From an uncultured Eubacteriales bacterium (GTDB taxonomy: Bacteria > Bacillota > Clostridia > Oscillospirales > Oscillospiraceae): a stretch of DNA of 58,621 nt. The notes under the pieces were generated by a model, which was not told where the DNA came from, did no database searches, and was given only the letters and a program-made list of their open reading frames with translations. Of the stretch, positions 35,372 to 44,942 are shown piece after piece; position 1 is the first letter of the stretch; the number at the start of each line of letters is the position of its first letter. The stretch is from contig URDG01000016.1 in NCBI GenBank assembly GCA_900546515.1, positions 1-58,621 of the forward strand, given 5' to 3'. The translations under genes were made by a program, and so were the position numbers.

Positions 35372-37129
35372 GTGAGAAACCTCTCGGTCTATCTCAGAGA
35401 CTATACTAAGGAGAGCATACTCGCGCCGCTGTTCAAGCTGCTCGAGGTCGTGTTCGATCTGCTTGTCCCGGTGGTAGTCGCACGGATGATAAATTTCGGC
35501 GTTGCCGGTAATGACCGCGCGTATATTACAAAGTGCTTTTTCATACTGCTGCTCATGGCTGCAATCGGCCTATTGTGCAGCATAACCGCGCAATATTTCG
35601 CGGCGAGGGCAAGCGTCGGCTTTGCAACAAAGCTGCGGCAGGCCGTGTTTGACCATATACAGAGCCTGTCGTTCACAGAGCTCGACAAGCTCGGCTCGGA
35701 TACCATGATAACACGCCTTACCGACGATATAAATCAGGTGCAGAACGGCGTGAACATGGGGCTGCGGCTGCTGCTGAGAAGTCCGTTTGTCGTGTTCGGC
35801 GCGATGGCCATGGCCTTTACGATCGACGTGAAGTGCGCGTGGATATTCGTCGTTGCGATACCTGTGCTGCTTGCGGTCGTCTTTGCCATTATGCTCGTTA
35901 GCATCCCGCTTTTCAAAAAGGTTCAGGCGGGGCTTGACCGCGTGACCGGGATGACGCGTGAGAATTTGACCGGCGTGCGCGTTATCCGCGCATTCTGCCG
36001 TGAAGAACACTCGGTCGAGGAGTTTGAGAGTGCCAACAGAGAGCTCACGCGCCTCAATGAGTTTGTAGGGCGCATTTCCGCGCTCCTGAATCCGCTGACA
36101 TACGTGCTCATAAATGTGGCTGCGGTGTTCCTCATCGACAAGGCCGCGGTGCAGGTCAATCTGGGCGGCATTGCGCAGGGAGACGTCGTTGCGCTCTATA
36201 ACTATATGCTCCAGATCATTGTTGAGCTTATCAAGCTCGCGTCGCTCATCATTACGCTCAACAAGGCTGTTGCCTGTGCAGGGCGTGTTTCCGGCGTCCT
36301 AGCCGTCGAGCCGAGCATGAGCTATCCCGAAACCGGGACGGCGCTGCCGGCAGATACGAATGCGCCCGCCGTGCGCTTTGACCATGTTACTTTCACATAT
36401 AAGGACGCCGGCGCACCGAGCCTTTACGATATAAGCTTCGCTGCGCAGCGCGGGCAGACCGTCGGCGTTATCGGCGGCACCGGCAGCGGCAAATCAACGC
36501 TCGTCAGCCTTATTCCGCGCTTTTATGATGCAACGAGCGGCAGCGTCTCTGTAGATGGCGTGAATGTCAGAGAATATACGCGCGCGGGGATATGTGATAA
36601 GGTCGGCGTGGTGCAGCAGAAGGCTGTGCTCTTCAAGGGAACGATACGCGACAATCTGAAATGGGGCGATGAGACCGCCGGGGATGAAGCGCTCTGGGAG
36701 GCGCTCACTGCGGCGCAGGCAAAGGAGGTTGTCGAGGCCAAGCCCGGCCAACTCGATTTTGAGCTTGAGCAGAACGGCCGCAACCTCTCCGGCGGACAGA
36801 AGCAGCGCCTCTCGATAGCCCGTGCGCTTGTAAAAAAGCCGGAGATACTCATACTTGATGACAGCTCCAGCGCTCTGGATTTTGCCACCGACGCCGCGCT
36901 GCGTAAGGCTATCCATGCCCTCTCAGGCAGCATGACCACCTTCATCGTGTCGCAGCGTATCGCCTGTATCCGTCAGGCCGATGAGATACTCGTGCTCGAC
37001 AACGGCCGCCTTGCGGGCCGGGGTACGCACGACGAGCTTATGAACGACTGCGCGCTGTATCGGGAAATATACTTCTCACAGTTTCCCGAAGAACGCTCCG
37101 CATGTGAGAAAGGGGGCGAGCGCAAGTGA
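35372..37129 (+). CDS. Heterodimeric ABC exporter subunit A (degenerate catalytic site)
   Basis: A 585-aa half-transporter: six membrane helices (about 1-310) and a nucleotide-binding domain with Walker A GGTGSGKST, signature LSGGQ and Walker B ILILDDSSSALD. The catalytic Glu after Walker B is Asp, as in the non-hydrolysing site of heterodimeric exporters such as TM287/288. The start is GTG at 35372 after GGAGTGAGGAAG. Its end overlaps the partner gene by 4 bp. Drugs, lipids or peptides are typical substrates; none can be assigned here. Confidence 0.92.
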   Translation: MRNLSVYLRDYTKESILAPLFKLLEVVFDLLVPVVVARMINFGVAGNDRAYITKCFFILLLMAAIGLLCSITAQYFAARASVGFATKLRQAVFDHIQSLSFTELDKLGSDTMITRLTDDINQVQNGVNMGLRLLLRSPFVVFGAMAMAFTIDVKCAWIFVVAIPVLLAVVFAIMLVSIPLFKKVQAGLDRVTGMTRENLTGVRVIRAFCREEHSVEEFESANRELTRLNEFVGRISALLNPLTYVLINVAAVFLIDKAAVQVNLGGIAQGDVVALYNYMLQIIVELIKLASLIITLNKAVACAGRVSGVLAVEPSMSYPETGTALPADTNAPAVRFDHVTFTYKDAGAPSLYDISFAAQRGQTVGVIGGTGSGKSTLVSLIPRFYDATSGSVSVDGVNVREYTRAGICDKVGVVQQKAVLFKGTIRDNLKWGDETAGDEALWEALTAAQAKEVVEAKPGQLDFELEQNGRNLSGGQKQRLSIARALVKKPEILILDDSSSALDFATDAALRKAIHALSGSMTTFIVSQRIACIRQADEILVLDNGRLAGRGTHDELMNDCALYREIYFSQFPEERSACEKGGERK

Positions 37130-38883
37130 AAAACACTGTGAAAAAAGACGGAAATGTCAACAGTGCCGAGGTCTTGAAAAAGCTGCTGTCGCGCATCGCG
37201 CGCTACAGGCTGCTGCTTGTGTTGAGCATAGTTCTTGCCGCCGCAACGGTCATATTGCAGCTCTATGTACCCATCCTCTTCGGCGACGCGATCGACGAGG
37301 TCGTAAGCGCGCACCATGTGCGCTTTGAGGCGATGTGGGTCTATCTCCGTAAGATACTCTTCTTCGCGGCGATATCGGCGATTACGGGATGGGGCATGAG
37401 CCTTATCAACAATCGCATGACTTACCGCGTCGTGCAGGATATCCGCTCTCAGTCTATCCGCCATATCCAGCGGCTGCCGCTGAGTTACCTCGACATGCAC
37501 AGCTCCGGCGATATCGTGTCGCGCATCATTGCCGACGCGGACATCCTCTCAGATGGTCTGCTTCTCGGCTTCACTCAGCTTTTTTCCGGCGTTGTTACCA
37601 TAGTTGTCACGCTGATATTCATGTTCTCCAAGAATGTCTGGATAACTCTGCTCGTGATCGTTCTCACACCGGTGAGCTTCCTTGTGGCGAAGTTTATTTC
37701 GACGCATTCCTACACGATGTTCCGCAAGCAGAGCGAGACGCGCGGCCGCCAGACGGCGCTCATAGATGAGCTGATAGGAGACCAGAAGGTCGTCAGGGCA
37801 TTCGGCTATGAAAAAAGGGCGTCTGCACACTTTGCCGAGATAAACGCAGAGCTCCAGAAATACAGTCAGCAGGCCGTGTTTTACAGCAGCATAACAAATC
37901 CAAGCACGCGCTTTGTCAACAATATCATCTATGCCGGCGTTGCGCTGGTCGGCGCGCTGCTCATACCCGGCGGAGCGCTTACGGTCGGCGGGCTTTCGGT
38001 GCTGCTGTCCTATGCAAACCAGTATATGAAGCCCTTTAATGACATCAGCTCCGTAATTACCGAGATGCAGAATGCGCTTGCCTGCGCCTCGCGCCTGTTT
38101 GCGCTGCTCGATGAGCCGGAGGAGAGCGAGGATGCCGGAGGTACGCTCGATAAGGTAGAGGGCCGCGTGGACATCAACGGCGTCGGCTTCAGCTATGACA
38201 AGAGCCGCAGCCTCATCGAGAATTTCAACCTGCACGTGGAGCCGGGCATGCGCATAGCCATCGTCGGCCCGACAGGCTGCGGCAAGACCACGTTCATAAA
38301 CCTGCTGATGCGCTTTTATGACGTTGATGCCGGAACCATAAGTGTTGACGGGCAGGAGATACGCACGCTTTCGCGCCACGCTCTGCGCTCAGGGTACGGC
38401 ATGGTGCTTCAGGACACATGGATAAAGCAGGGGACCGTGCGCGAGAATATCGCCTTTGGCAAGCCCGGTGCGACGGATGAGGAGATAATCCGTGCCGCGA
38501 AGGAGGCTCACAGCTGGGAGTTTATTGAGAGACTGCCGCAGGGACTTGACACCGTGCTGCATGAGGACAGCATCAGTCAGGGACAGAAGCAGCTTCTGTG
38601 CATCACGCGCGTTATGCTCACGCTGCCGCCAATGCTCATCCTTGACGAGGCGACGTCGAGCATAGATACCCGCACGGAGCTGCTCATACAGGAGGCCTTT
38701 GACAAGCTCATGCAGGGCAGGACGAGCTTCATCGTTGCACACAGGCTCTCGACCATACGCAGTGCGTCGCTCATCCTTGTCATGCGCGACGGTAAGATCA
38801 TCGAGCAGGGCAGCCATGAAGAGCTTCTTGCAAAGGGCGGTTTCTACAGTCGGCTTTATAACAGTCAGTTTCAGAACGTATAA
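37126..38883 (+). CDS. Heterodimeric ABC exporter subunit B
   Basis: A 585-aa half-transporter: six membrane helices, then Walker A GPTGCGKTT, a signature changed to ISQGQ, and an intact Walker B LILDEATSSID. Subunit A has a normal signature and a poor Walker B, so the two make one active and one degenerate ATP site, the standard asymmetric exporter. GTG start, 4-bp overlap with subunit A. A 14-bp repeat array begins at its stop codon. Confidence 0.92.
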   Translation: MKNTVKKDGNVNSAEVLKKLLSRIARYRLLLVLSIVLAAATVILQLYVPILFGDAIDEVVSAHHVRFEAMWVYLRKILFFAAISAITGWGMSLINNRMTYRVVQDIRSQSIRHIQRLPLSYLDMHSSGDIVSRIIADADILSDGLLLGFTQLFSGVVTIVVTLIFMFSKNVWITLLVIVLTPVSFLVAKFISTHSYTMFRKQSETRGRQTALIDELIGDQKVVRAFGYEKRASAHFAEINAELQKYSQQAVFYSSITNPSTRFVNNIIYAGVALVGALLIPGGALTVGGLSVLLSYANQYMKPFNDISSVITEMQNALACASRLFALLDEPEESEDAGGTLDKVEGRVDINGVGFSYDKSRSLIENFNLHVEPGMRIAIVGPTGCGKTTFINLLMRFYDVDAGTISVDGQEIRTLSRHALRSGYGMVLQDTWIKQGTVRENIAFGKPGATDEEIIRAAKEAHSWEFIERLPQGLDTVLHEDSISQGQKQLLCITRVMLTLPPMLILDEATSSIDTRTELLIQEAFDKLMQGRTSFIVAHRLSTIRSASLILVMRDGKIIEQGSHEELLAKGGFYSRLYNSQFQNV

Positions 38884-38922
38884 TTACGCAAACTGATTTA
38901 TGTAAATTTAGTTATGTAAACT
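38881..38922. repeat. 14-bp tandem repeat array, inverted (3 units)
   Basis: Read on the minus strand: AGTTTACATAACTA, AATTTACATAAATC, AGTTTGCGTAATTA. Same consensus as the other three arrays but in opposite orientation, starting at the exporter stop codon and followed by a terminator hairpin. Confidence 0.65.
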
Positions 38923-38934
38923 AAAAACGAAAAT

Positions 38935-38979
38935 AATGTACCACGCTGCAAACTTCTCAGCCTTGCAGCGCGGTACATT
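38935..38979. terminator. Bidirectional terminator between exporter and DUF4317 genes
   Basis: AATGTACC.CGCTGCAA and its complement form a stem of about 17 bp with one mismatch and a loop of about 11 nt, between two convergent genes. Confidence 0.75.
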
Positions 38980-38988
38980 ATCTATATA

Positions 38989-40125
38989 TCATTCCGTTAT
39001 ATTCACGCTTATGCCGTTGACCTCAACGCCGGTGTCGGCAGGAATGAGGAGGTACTTTCGTCCGCCGATGACGCGCGTTTCAATGAGATAGCTGTTCTCG
39101 GGCGCAACGGAGATCTTTATCTCCGGGGTCTCGATCTGAAATTTTTTCGCGTCGATGATGTTGTTTGGATTCAATGCGGCGTTGCTGCCGAACTCCTTTT
39201 CGCACTGCTCCTGAAAGCTTTCGACCCGTGACTCGTCCAGCCCGCTGTCTTTGAGCATTGCGCCCACCTCTTTTATGGACAGCTCCAGCTTGTCGGGATC
39301 TCTGGCTTCCTTGTGCTCGGCAATACGTGTCCGTATATGTTCATGGACGGACTGCACCACGTCGAAGCTGCAATCCTTGTCCAGCGAGTCCGTCATAGCG
39401 GCGCCGAAAGCATCCTTCTGCGCAGGGGCGGACATGAGTGCGGGTGTGCGGAACACTGCGTCTATCAGCTCCTGATGCAGCTCGGCAGGCTTGTGCGTGT
39501 AGTAAAGCGCGTTGTAGATATTAGTCGCGCGTCCGTCGAAGCACGGAAACATGAAGCCGAGAAGCGGCGCGGAGACGGTCTGACCGGCGGTGGTGCTGTG
39601 GAACTCACCGCTGCCGGGAACGTAGCCAAGCTCGGCAGAGGCGGACTTTACCGGGCATATGCAGCATACGAAATATTTGAATACCTCGCCGCCGTCCTCC
39701 TGCAAAGCGCCGTCCCTACCGTGATACGGCACGTCGTAGGCGTCCGCTGCGAGCAGTATCAGATAGCCGCTCTCATCCTCAAGCGTGAGGGAGCCGATGA
39801 TGCGGCGGAAAAGCTCGTTTCGCGCATCGTCGTCGCGCAGCAGATTTTTTTTCAGCGTCATGAGCATCCGGTGCTCATCGCTGTCAGCTACCTGCGCCGT
39901 AGCAAATTCAATGTCTATGAGGTTCTTTCCGAGCGTTCCGGAGAGAGCTTTTTTCAGTATGTTCAGGTACATCTCCGCCTCGTCGTGGGTCAGCAGACCG
40001 AGGGAAGTATCGAATTGGGATATTATTTCATTTGCTGAGTTTACATAACATCCGTATACGCTGGATATGGCGTTCCTGTCGAGCTTCCAGCGGCGGCGGA
40101 TCTCGTTTAGTTCCTTTTGATTCAT
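38989..40125 (-). CDS. DUF4317 family protein
   Basis: A 378-aa protein. The N-terminus (QKELNEIRRRWKLDRNAIS, then VYGCYVNSANEIISQFD and GTLGKNLIDIEF) is the recognisable start of the DUF4317 family, common in Clostridia and of unknown function. No signal peptide or membrane segments. It stands alone between a terminator and the divergent ACT-domain gene. Confidence 0.88.
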   Translation of the reverse strand: MNQKELNEIRRRWKLDRNAISSVYGCYVNSANEIISQFDTSLGLLTHDEAEMYLNILKKALSGTLGKNLIDIEFATAQVADSDEHRMLMTLKKNLLRDDDARNELFRRIIGSLTLEDESGYLILLAADAYDVPYHGRDGALQEDGGEVFKYFVCCICPVKSASAELGYVPGSGEFHSTTAGQTVSAPLLGFMFPCFDGRATNIYNALYYTHKPAELHQELIDAVFRTPALMSAPAQKDAFGAAMTDSLDKDCSFDVVQSVHEHIRTRIAEHKEARDPDKLELSIKEVGAMLKDSGLDESRVESFQEQCEKEFGSNAALNPNNIIDAKKFQIETPEIKISVAPENSYLIETRVIGGRKYLLIPADTGVEVNGISVNITE

Positions 40126-40236
40126 GTGTGTAAAGTCTCCTCAAGTATGGGTGTTTTGCCGTCCACAGTATATGACAAATCCGAGTATAAGGCAAGCGGA
40201 ATATGCTTTGCGGAAATTCAATGCCATAATTGCTTA

Positions 40237-40264
40237 TTGATATTTTGCCGTAATCGCGTATAAT
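40237..40264 (+). promoter_or_regulatory. Promoter of the ACT-domain / PFL-family operon, with overlapping dyad
   Basis: TTGATA (40237-40242) and TATAAT (40259-40264) are spaced by 16. CGTAAT and ATTACG (40249-40268) form an inverted repeat over the -10 box, a possible repressor site. The ACT gene starts 30 bp downstream after AAGGAGA. Confidence 0.65.
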
Positions 40265-40293
40265 TACGTTATTAATTATAAGGAGATAAAGCC

Positions 40294-40563
40294 ATGAGAG
40301 CTATAGTCAGCGTATTTGCCAAGGACTCGAAGGGGATAACCGCATATGTGGCCTCGCTTCTTGCCGGGAAAGAGATAAACATACTCGACATAAGCCAGAC
40401 GCTTATGCAGGAGTTTTTCACAATGATAATGCTGGTCGACCTGACCGACTGCGCCACGCCGTTTGACGAGCTGTCGCACTTCCTGAAGGATAAGGGCGAG
40501 GAGCGCGGCCTCGACATACATATCCAGCGGCAGGATATATTTGACGCGATGCACCGCATCTGA
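40294..40563 (+). CDS. ACT domain-containing protein (UPF0237 family)
   Basis: An 89-aa single ACT domain (AIVSVFAKDSKGITAYVASLLAGKEINILDISQT), the small ligand-binding fold related to the GcvR regulator. This family nearly always precedes a PFL/UPF0210 gene, as here (20-bp gap). Ligand unknown, perhaps an amino acid. Confidence 0.92.
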   Translation: MRAIVSVFAKDSKGITAYVASLLAGKEINILDISQTLMQEFFTMIMLVDLTDCATPFDELSHFLKDKGEERGLDIHIQRQDIFDAMHRI

Positions 40564-40583
40564 CAGGGGACTGGGGCGAAAGT

Positions 40584-41939
40584 ATGAGCTATCTTATAAA
40601 CAGCAGTGAGATACTGCAAACAATAGATATGATAAACCAGCAGCACCTGGACGTGCGCACGGTCACAATGGGCATAAACCTGCTGGACTGCGCCGGAAGC
40701 GATATGCGCGCGTGCTGCGATAAGGTGTATGAAAAGATATGCCGCAAGGCCGACAAACTCGTAGAGACCGGCTGTGCTATTGAACGGGAGTTCGGTATAC
40801 CCATCGTCAACAAGCGGATCTCGGTCACGCCGGTCTCACTTGTCGCGGCGAGCTGCAAGGAGGAGGACTATGTTCCGCTGGCGCTGACGCTCGACAAGGC
40901 GGCGAACGCCCTCGGAGTCAACTTCATCGGCGGTTTTACGGCGCTTGCGCATAAGGGCTTCACGGAGAGCGACCGGCGGCTTATCAGTTCGATCCCACAG
41001 GCGCTCACACAAACCGGACTCGTATGCTCCAGCGTAAATGTGGCGTCGACAAGAGCGGGCATAAATATGGACGCGGTCGCACTCATGGGACGTATCGTGC
41101 GTGAAACGGCGGATATAGACCCGATGGGCTGCGCAAAGCTCGTGGTATTTGCCAACGCCGTGGAGGACAACCCGTTCATGGCCGGAGCGTTCCACGGCGT
41201 GGGCGAGCCTGAGTGCGTTATAAATGTCGGCGTGTCCGGGCCGGGCGTTGTGGCGCATGCGCTCAAGGCCTGCAAGGGGCAGCCGTTCGACGTTGTTGCG
41301 GAAACTATAAAAAAGACGGCGTTCAAGATAACGCGTATGGGCGAGCTTGTCGCGCAGGAGGCGTCGCGCCGCCTCGGCGTGCCGTTCGGCGTGGTCGATC
41401 TCTCGCTTGCGCCCACGCCGGCAGTAGGAGACAGCGTTGCGGAAATACTCGAGATCATGGGACTCGAAAAGTGCGGTACGCACGGCACTACAGCGGCGCT
41501 CGCACTGCTGAACGATGCCGTGAAGAAGGGCGGCGTTATGGCCTCCAGCCATGTCGGAGGGCTTTCCGGCGCGTTTATCCCCGTGTCAGAGGATGCGGGC
41601 ATGATCTCTGCGGTAGAAGAGGGAGCGCTGTGCATAGATAAGCTCGAAGCGATGACCTGCGTCTGCTCTGTCGGACTGGATATGATAGCCGTCCCGGGCG
41701 ACACGAGCGCTGACACCATATCCGCCATAATTGCCGACGAAGCGGCGATAGGCATGATAAACAACAAGACCACTGCCGTCCGTATCATTCCTGCCAAAGG
41801 CAAGAAGGTCGGAGACACGGTAGACTTCGGCGGCCTTCTGGGCAGCGCGCCGGTAATGCCGCTGCATGAGGGCTCGGCGGCGGAATTTGTGGCCCGCGGC
41901 GGACGTATACCCGCGCCCCTGCACAGCCTCAAAAACTGA
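40584..41939 (+). CDS. PFL family protein (UPF0210/DUF711)
   Basis: A 451-aa protein of the UPF0210 family, distantly related to pyruvate formate-lyase-type proteins. Recognised from its length, its start (INSSEILQTIDMINQQHLDVRTVTMGINLLDC) and its conserved pairing with the upstream ACT-domain gene. Biochemical role unknown. Cytoplasmic. Confidence 0.92.
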   Translation: MSYLINSSEILQTIDMINQQHLDVRTVTMGINLLDCAGSDMRACCDKVYEKICRKADKLVETGCAIEREFGIPIVNKRISVTPVSLVAASCKEEDYVPLALTLDKAANALGVNFIGGFTALAHKGFTESDRRLISSIPQALTQTGLVCSSVNVASTRAGINMDAVALMGRIVRETADIDPMGCAKLVVFANAVEDNPFMAGAFHGVGEPECVINVGVSGPGVVAHALKACKGQPFDVVAETIKKTAFKITRMGELVAQEASRRLGVPFGVVDLSLAPTPAVGDSVAEILEIMGLEKCGTHGTTAALALLNDAVKKGGVMASSHVGGLSGAFIPVSEDAGMISAVEEGALCIDKLEAMTCVCSVGLDMIAVPGDTSADTISAIIADEAAIGMINNKTTAVRIIPAKGKKVGDTVDFGGLLGSAPVMPLHEGSAAEFVARGGRIPAPLHSLKN

Positions 41940-41950
41940 GGCTTGGCAGG

Positions 41951-41970
41951 GCGGCCACGGCTTTGGCCGC
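41951..41970 (+). terminator. Possible terminator after the PFL-family gene
   Basis: GCGGCCA and TGGCCGC form a 7-bp stem with a 6-nt loop, 11 bp after the stop codon; CTTTTCTT follows at a short distance. Confidence 0.5.
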
Positions 41971-42072
41971 ACCGTAGCTTTTCTTATAGCATGCAAAAGC
42001 TGCGTCAGGATCCACAGACTTTATGGCATGATCAGATACGTGAAAAATCAGTGTTTGTGGGAGGGCAAAATA

Positions 42073-42297
42073 ATGAAGAAAGTAATTTTAGGCTCAATGA
42101 TGTTCCTGAGCGGGACGCTTGCAGCTGCGATTATTCTGGCAGGAGCTATGGCTAATGAGTTGAATGTCAATGGACGGCTGTCAGCGATCTGGAATATCAC
42201 TCAGTATGGGCTGATGCCTGCAATTATTGTTTTTTCTATTATTGCCGTTATTGGATTGCTCTTTGCTTTGTGGGGAGTATTTGAAAAGAAACAGTAA
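42073..42297 (+). CDS. Small two-helix membrane protein
   Basis: A 74-aa protein with hydrophobic stretches at about 5-27 and 44-68, and ends rich in Lys. ATG 42073 follows GGGAGGG by 7 nt; longer upstream starts have no support. It is followed by a terminator, so it is probably a single-gene unit. Not recognised beyond its membrane topology. Confidence 0.7.
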   Translation: MKKVILGSMMFLSGTLAAAIILAGAMANELNVNGRLSAIWNITQYGLMPAIIVFSIIAVIGLLFALWGVFEKKQ

Positions 42298-42307
42298 CAC
42301 GCAGTAA

Positions 42308-42335
42308 CCGCCTGATTTTTCAGGCGGATTTTTTT
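42308..42335 (+). terminator. Terminator after the small membrane protein gene
   Basis: CCGCCTGA and TCAGGCGG form a perfect 8-bp stem with a short T loop, followed by ATTTTTTTT. A textbook intrinsic terminator 10 bp after the stop. Confidence 0.93.
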
Positions 42336-42467
42336 GCCGTGAATGAACGCCGGGAAAATAAATGCACCGAAAAAATCCCCTGAAGGGGCTTGTTTGAAAG
42401 GTGAAAATAGTATATACTTTTTATGTTTTGTCATAAAAGCGCAGACTGTGCGGGAGGAGGGCGGAGC

Positions 42468-43292
42468 ATGGAAATGATAGATGCAAGAGAGCTTGTTTAT
42501 TCCTATGATCTTGAGGGAAGCGAGCGCCGCTCTCTGGACGGAATATCGCTCACTGTGAATAAGGGCGAGCTTGTCGCGGTGCTTGGGCATAACGGCTGCG
42601 GTAAAACCACGCTTGCCAGACACCTCAATGCGCTTTTGCCGATGCAGGGCGGGGAGCTTACGGTCGCCGGCTGCAACGCAAGAGATGAAAACCGCGTGTG
42701 GCAGATAAGAAAGAGCTGCGGCATGGTCTTTCAGAATCCGGACAATCAGTTCGTCTCATCATATGTTGAAGAAGATATAGCCTTTGGCCCGCGCAACTTC
42801 GGCGCGGACGAAGAGGACATACCCGAAAAGGTAAAGGCGGCGCTCGAAGCCGTCGGGATGAGCGGGCTTGAGCGGCGTTCGCCGCAGCTGCTCTCCGGCG
42901 GGCAGAAGCAGCGAGTGGCGATCGCCGGTGTGCTCGCCGCCGACCCGGATATTATGGTTTTTGATGAGGTCACATCCATGCTCGACCCGCAGGGGCGGCA
43001 GGAAGTGCTCGACACGATAAAAAAGCTGCATGAGAGCGGGAAAACCATAGTGATGATCTCGCATTATATCGAAGAGGCGGTGTTTGCCGACCGCGTGGTG
43101 TTTGTCCATGACGGGCGGAAGCTGGGCGAAGGGACGCCGCGCGAAATGCTGACGGATCTTGAGCTTATGAAGAGGACGGGGCTTACCCCGCCGTTCTCTG
43201 TGCGGGCCTATTACGATCTGCTGGATGCGGGCGTGAAGCTCGACAGGTGCCCGCTGACCATTGACGAACTGGTGGATGAAGTATGCCGATAA
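42468..43292 (+). CDS. ecfA1: ECF transporter ATPase EcfA1
   Basis: A 274-aa ATPase with Walker A GHNGCGKTT, Q-loop FQNPDNQFV, signature LLSGGQKQR and Walker B DIMVFDEVTSMLDP. ECF ATPases drive uptake of vitamins or metals through EcfT with exchangeable S components. ATG 42468 follows GGGAGGAGGG. It overlaps ecfA2 by 10 bp. Confidence 0.95.
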   Translation: MEMIDARELVYSYDLEGSERRSLDGISLTVNKGELVAVLGHNGCGKTTLARHLNALLPMQGGELTVAGCNARDENRVWQIRKSCGMVFQNPDNQFVSSYVEEDIAFGPRNFGADEEDIPEKVKAALEAVGMSGLERRSPQLLSGGQKQRVAIAGVLAADPDIMVFDEVTSMLDPQGRQEVLDTIKKLHESGKTIVMISHYIEEAVFADRVVFVHDGRKLGEGTPREMLTDLELMKRTGLTPPFSVRAYYDLLDAGVKLDRCPLTIDELVDEVCR

Positions 43293-44140
43293 AGCTTGAC
43301 AATGTTTCATATACCTATGCGCCCGGCACCCCGCATGAGATCAGGGCTCTGCGTAATGTGAACCTTGATATTGAGGACGGCGAGTTTGTCGGCGTGATGG
43401 GGACTACCGGCAGCGGGAAGTCCACGCTGATACAGCTCATCGCAGGGCTTATCGCGCCGACAGAGGGAAAAATACTGCTTGACGGGGAAGACATAAACGC
43501 AAAAAAGTATGACAGGGATGTCCTGCACCGCCGTATAGGTCTTGTGTTTCAGTATCCGGAATACCAGCTTTTTGAGACTACGGTTGAGCGGGACGTGGCT
43601 TTCGGCCTGCGGCATCAGGGGCTGACAAAGGAGGAGACGGCGTCGGCCGTCAGGACGGCGCTTGAGACTGTCGGCTTCGATTATGACGAGGTGCGGGACA
43701 AGTCGCCGCTGAGCTTTTCCGGCGGGGAGAAGCGGCGCATTGCCATAGCCGGCGTTCTGGCGCCGAACCCCCGTGTGCTGATCCTTGACGAGCCTATAGC
43801 CGGACTTGACCCGCTTTCAAGGCAGGACTTTCTCACTATGGTAGATGGCTTGAACGCGCAGGGCGTGACCGTCATAATGATCTCTCACAACGCCGATGCG
43901 CTCTCCGAGCATGCCGGACGCATAATCGTGCTGCGTGACGGCACGCTCATACGTGACGGGAGCGCAAAGCACATTTTTTCGGATTACTACGATCTCATCC
44001 GCGGCGGTATAGGCGTGCCGCAGGTCAGGCAGGCGGTGCAGCTGCTGCGTGAGCGGGGCGTTAATATGCCGGGAAATATAATACTCTACGATCAGTTTAT
44101 AGACCGGCTGAAGATAATTATGTGGAGGAAAAACAGATGA
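43283..44140 (+). CDS. ecfA2: ECF transporter ATPase EcfA2
   Basis: A 285-aa ATPase with Walker A GTTGSGKST, Q-loop FQYPEYQLF, signature FSGGEKRR and Walker B VLILDEPIAGLDP. It forms the EcfA1-EcfA2 heterodimer. Its stop overlaps the ecfT start (ATGA), indicating translational coupling. Confidence 0.95.
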   Translation: MPIKLDNVSYTYAPGTPHEIRALRNVNLDIEDGEFVGVMGTTGSGKSTLIQLIAGLIAPTEGKILLDGEDINAKKYDRDVLHRRIGLVFQYPEYQLFETTVERDVAFGLRHQGLTKEETASAVRTALETVGFDYDEVRDKSPLSFSGGEKRRIAIAGVLAPNPRVLILDEPIAGLDPLSRQDFLTMVDGLNAQGVTVIMISHNADALSEHAGRIIVLRDGTLIRDGSAKHIFSDYYDLIRGGIGVPQVRQAVQLLRERGVNMPGNIILYDQFIDRLKIIMWRKNR

Positions 44141-44928
44141 CGCGCCTCCCGACGGGTATGTATCAGCCCGGTTATTCTGTGATACACGGCCTGAACGCCG
44201 CCGTAAAGATAGTCTGCCTTTTCGTGCTGCTTGCCGCCGTCGTGGCGACGGACAGCGTGCTGGGCTACGCAGTGTCGATAGCGGCAGCTGCTGCCATTGT
44301 CTATCTGGCGCAGGTAAGCGTGCCGGACGCTCTGGCTCCGGTCAGGCGGCTCGTGTGGTTTTTTGTGCTCATATTCGCTATGAATACCTGCTTTTACGGG
44401 CCGGATGATCCCTGGGTCCGCTGGTGGATTTTCTGCCCTTCGATGCAGGGAATGATACAGGGGGCGAATGTCGTTCTGCGCGTCATGCTTATCCTTGTGC
44501 TGAGCGACGTCCTTACGTCGACGACGTCGCCCATGAAGCTTACCGAGGGGCTGGAGCGGCTGCTCTCGCCGCTGCGCTTTGTGCGCATACCGACTGAGCA
44601 GATCGCCATGATAATCTCGGTGTCTATCCAGTTCATCCCGACGATATTTGAAGAGACGGATATGATACGTAAGGCGCAGATGGCCCGCGGCGCGCGCTTT
44701 GACAGCCGCAGCTATTTTGAAAAAGCCAAGGCGGTCATGCCGCTTGTCATTCCGATCTTCCTTGCGGCGTTCAAGCGCGCGGATGAGCTGTCGCTTGCGA
44801 TGGAATCCCGCGGCTACCGCACGGATGCCGTGCATAAGGGCAGGCGTGGGGAAAAGCCCGCGCTGTGCGATTATCTGGCAATACTGGTCTGCGTCGCGCT
44901 GTGCGCCGCGCAGCTTACGATTTTCTGA
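44137..44928 (+). CDS. ecfT: ECF transporter transmembrane protein EcfT
   Basis: A 263-aa membrane protein with several N-terminal helices and the two conserved coupling motifs ARGAR (about residue 187) and ESRGYR (about residue 226) that contact the ATPases. ATG 44137 follows GGAGG. It completes a group-II energising module without a linked S component; the S component at 26.8 kb is a candidate client. Confidence 0.94.
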   Translation: MTRLPTGMYQPGYSVIHGLNAAVKIVCLFVLLAAVVATDSVLGYAVSIAAAAAIVYLAQVSVPDALAPVRRLVWFFVLIFAMNTCFYGPDDPWVRWWIFCPSMQGMIQGANVVLRVMLILVLSDVLTSTTSPMKLTEGLERLLSPLRFVRIPTEQIAMIISVSIQFIPTIFEETDMIRKAQMARGARFDSRSYFEKAKAVMPLVIPIFLAAFKRADELSLAMESRGYRTDAVHKGRRGEKPALCDYLAILVCVALCAAQLTIF

Positions 44929-44942
44929 TATTAGGAGCGATC

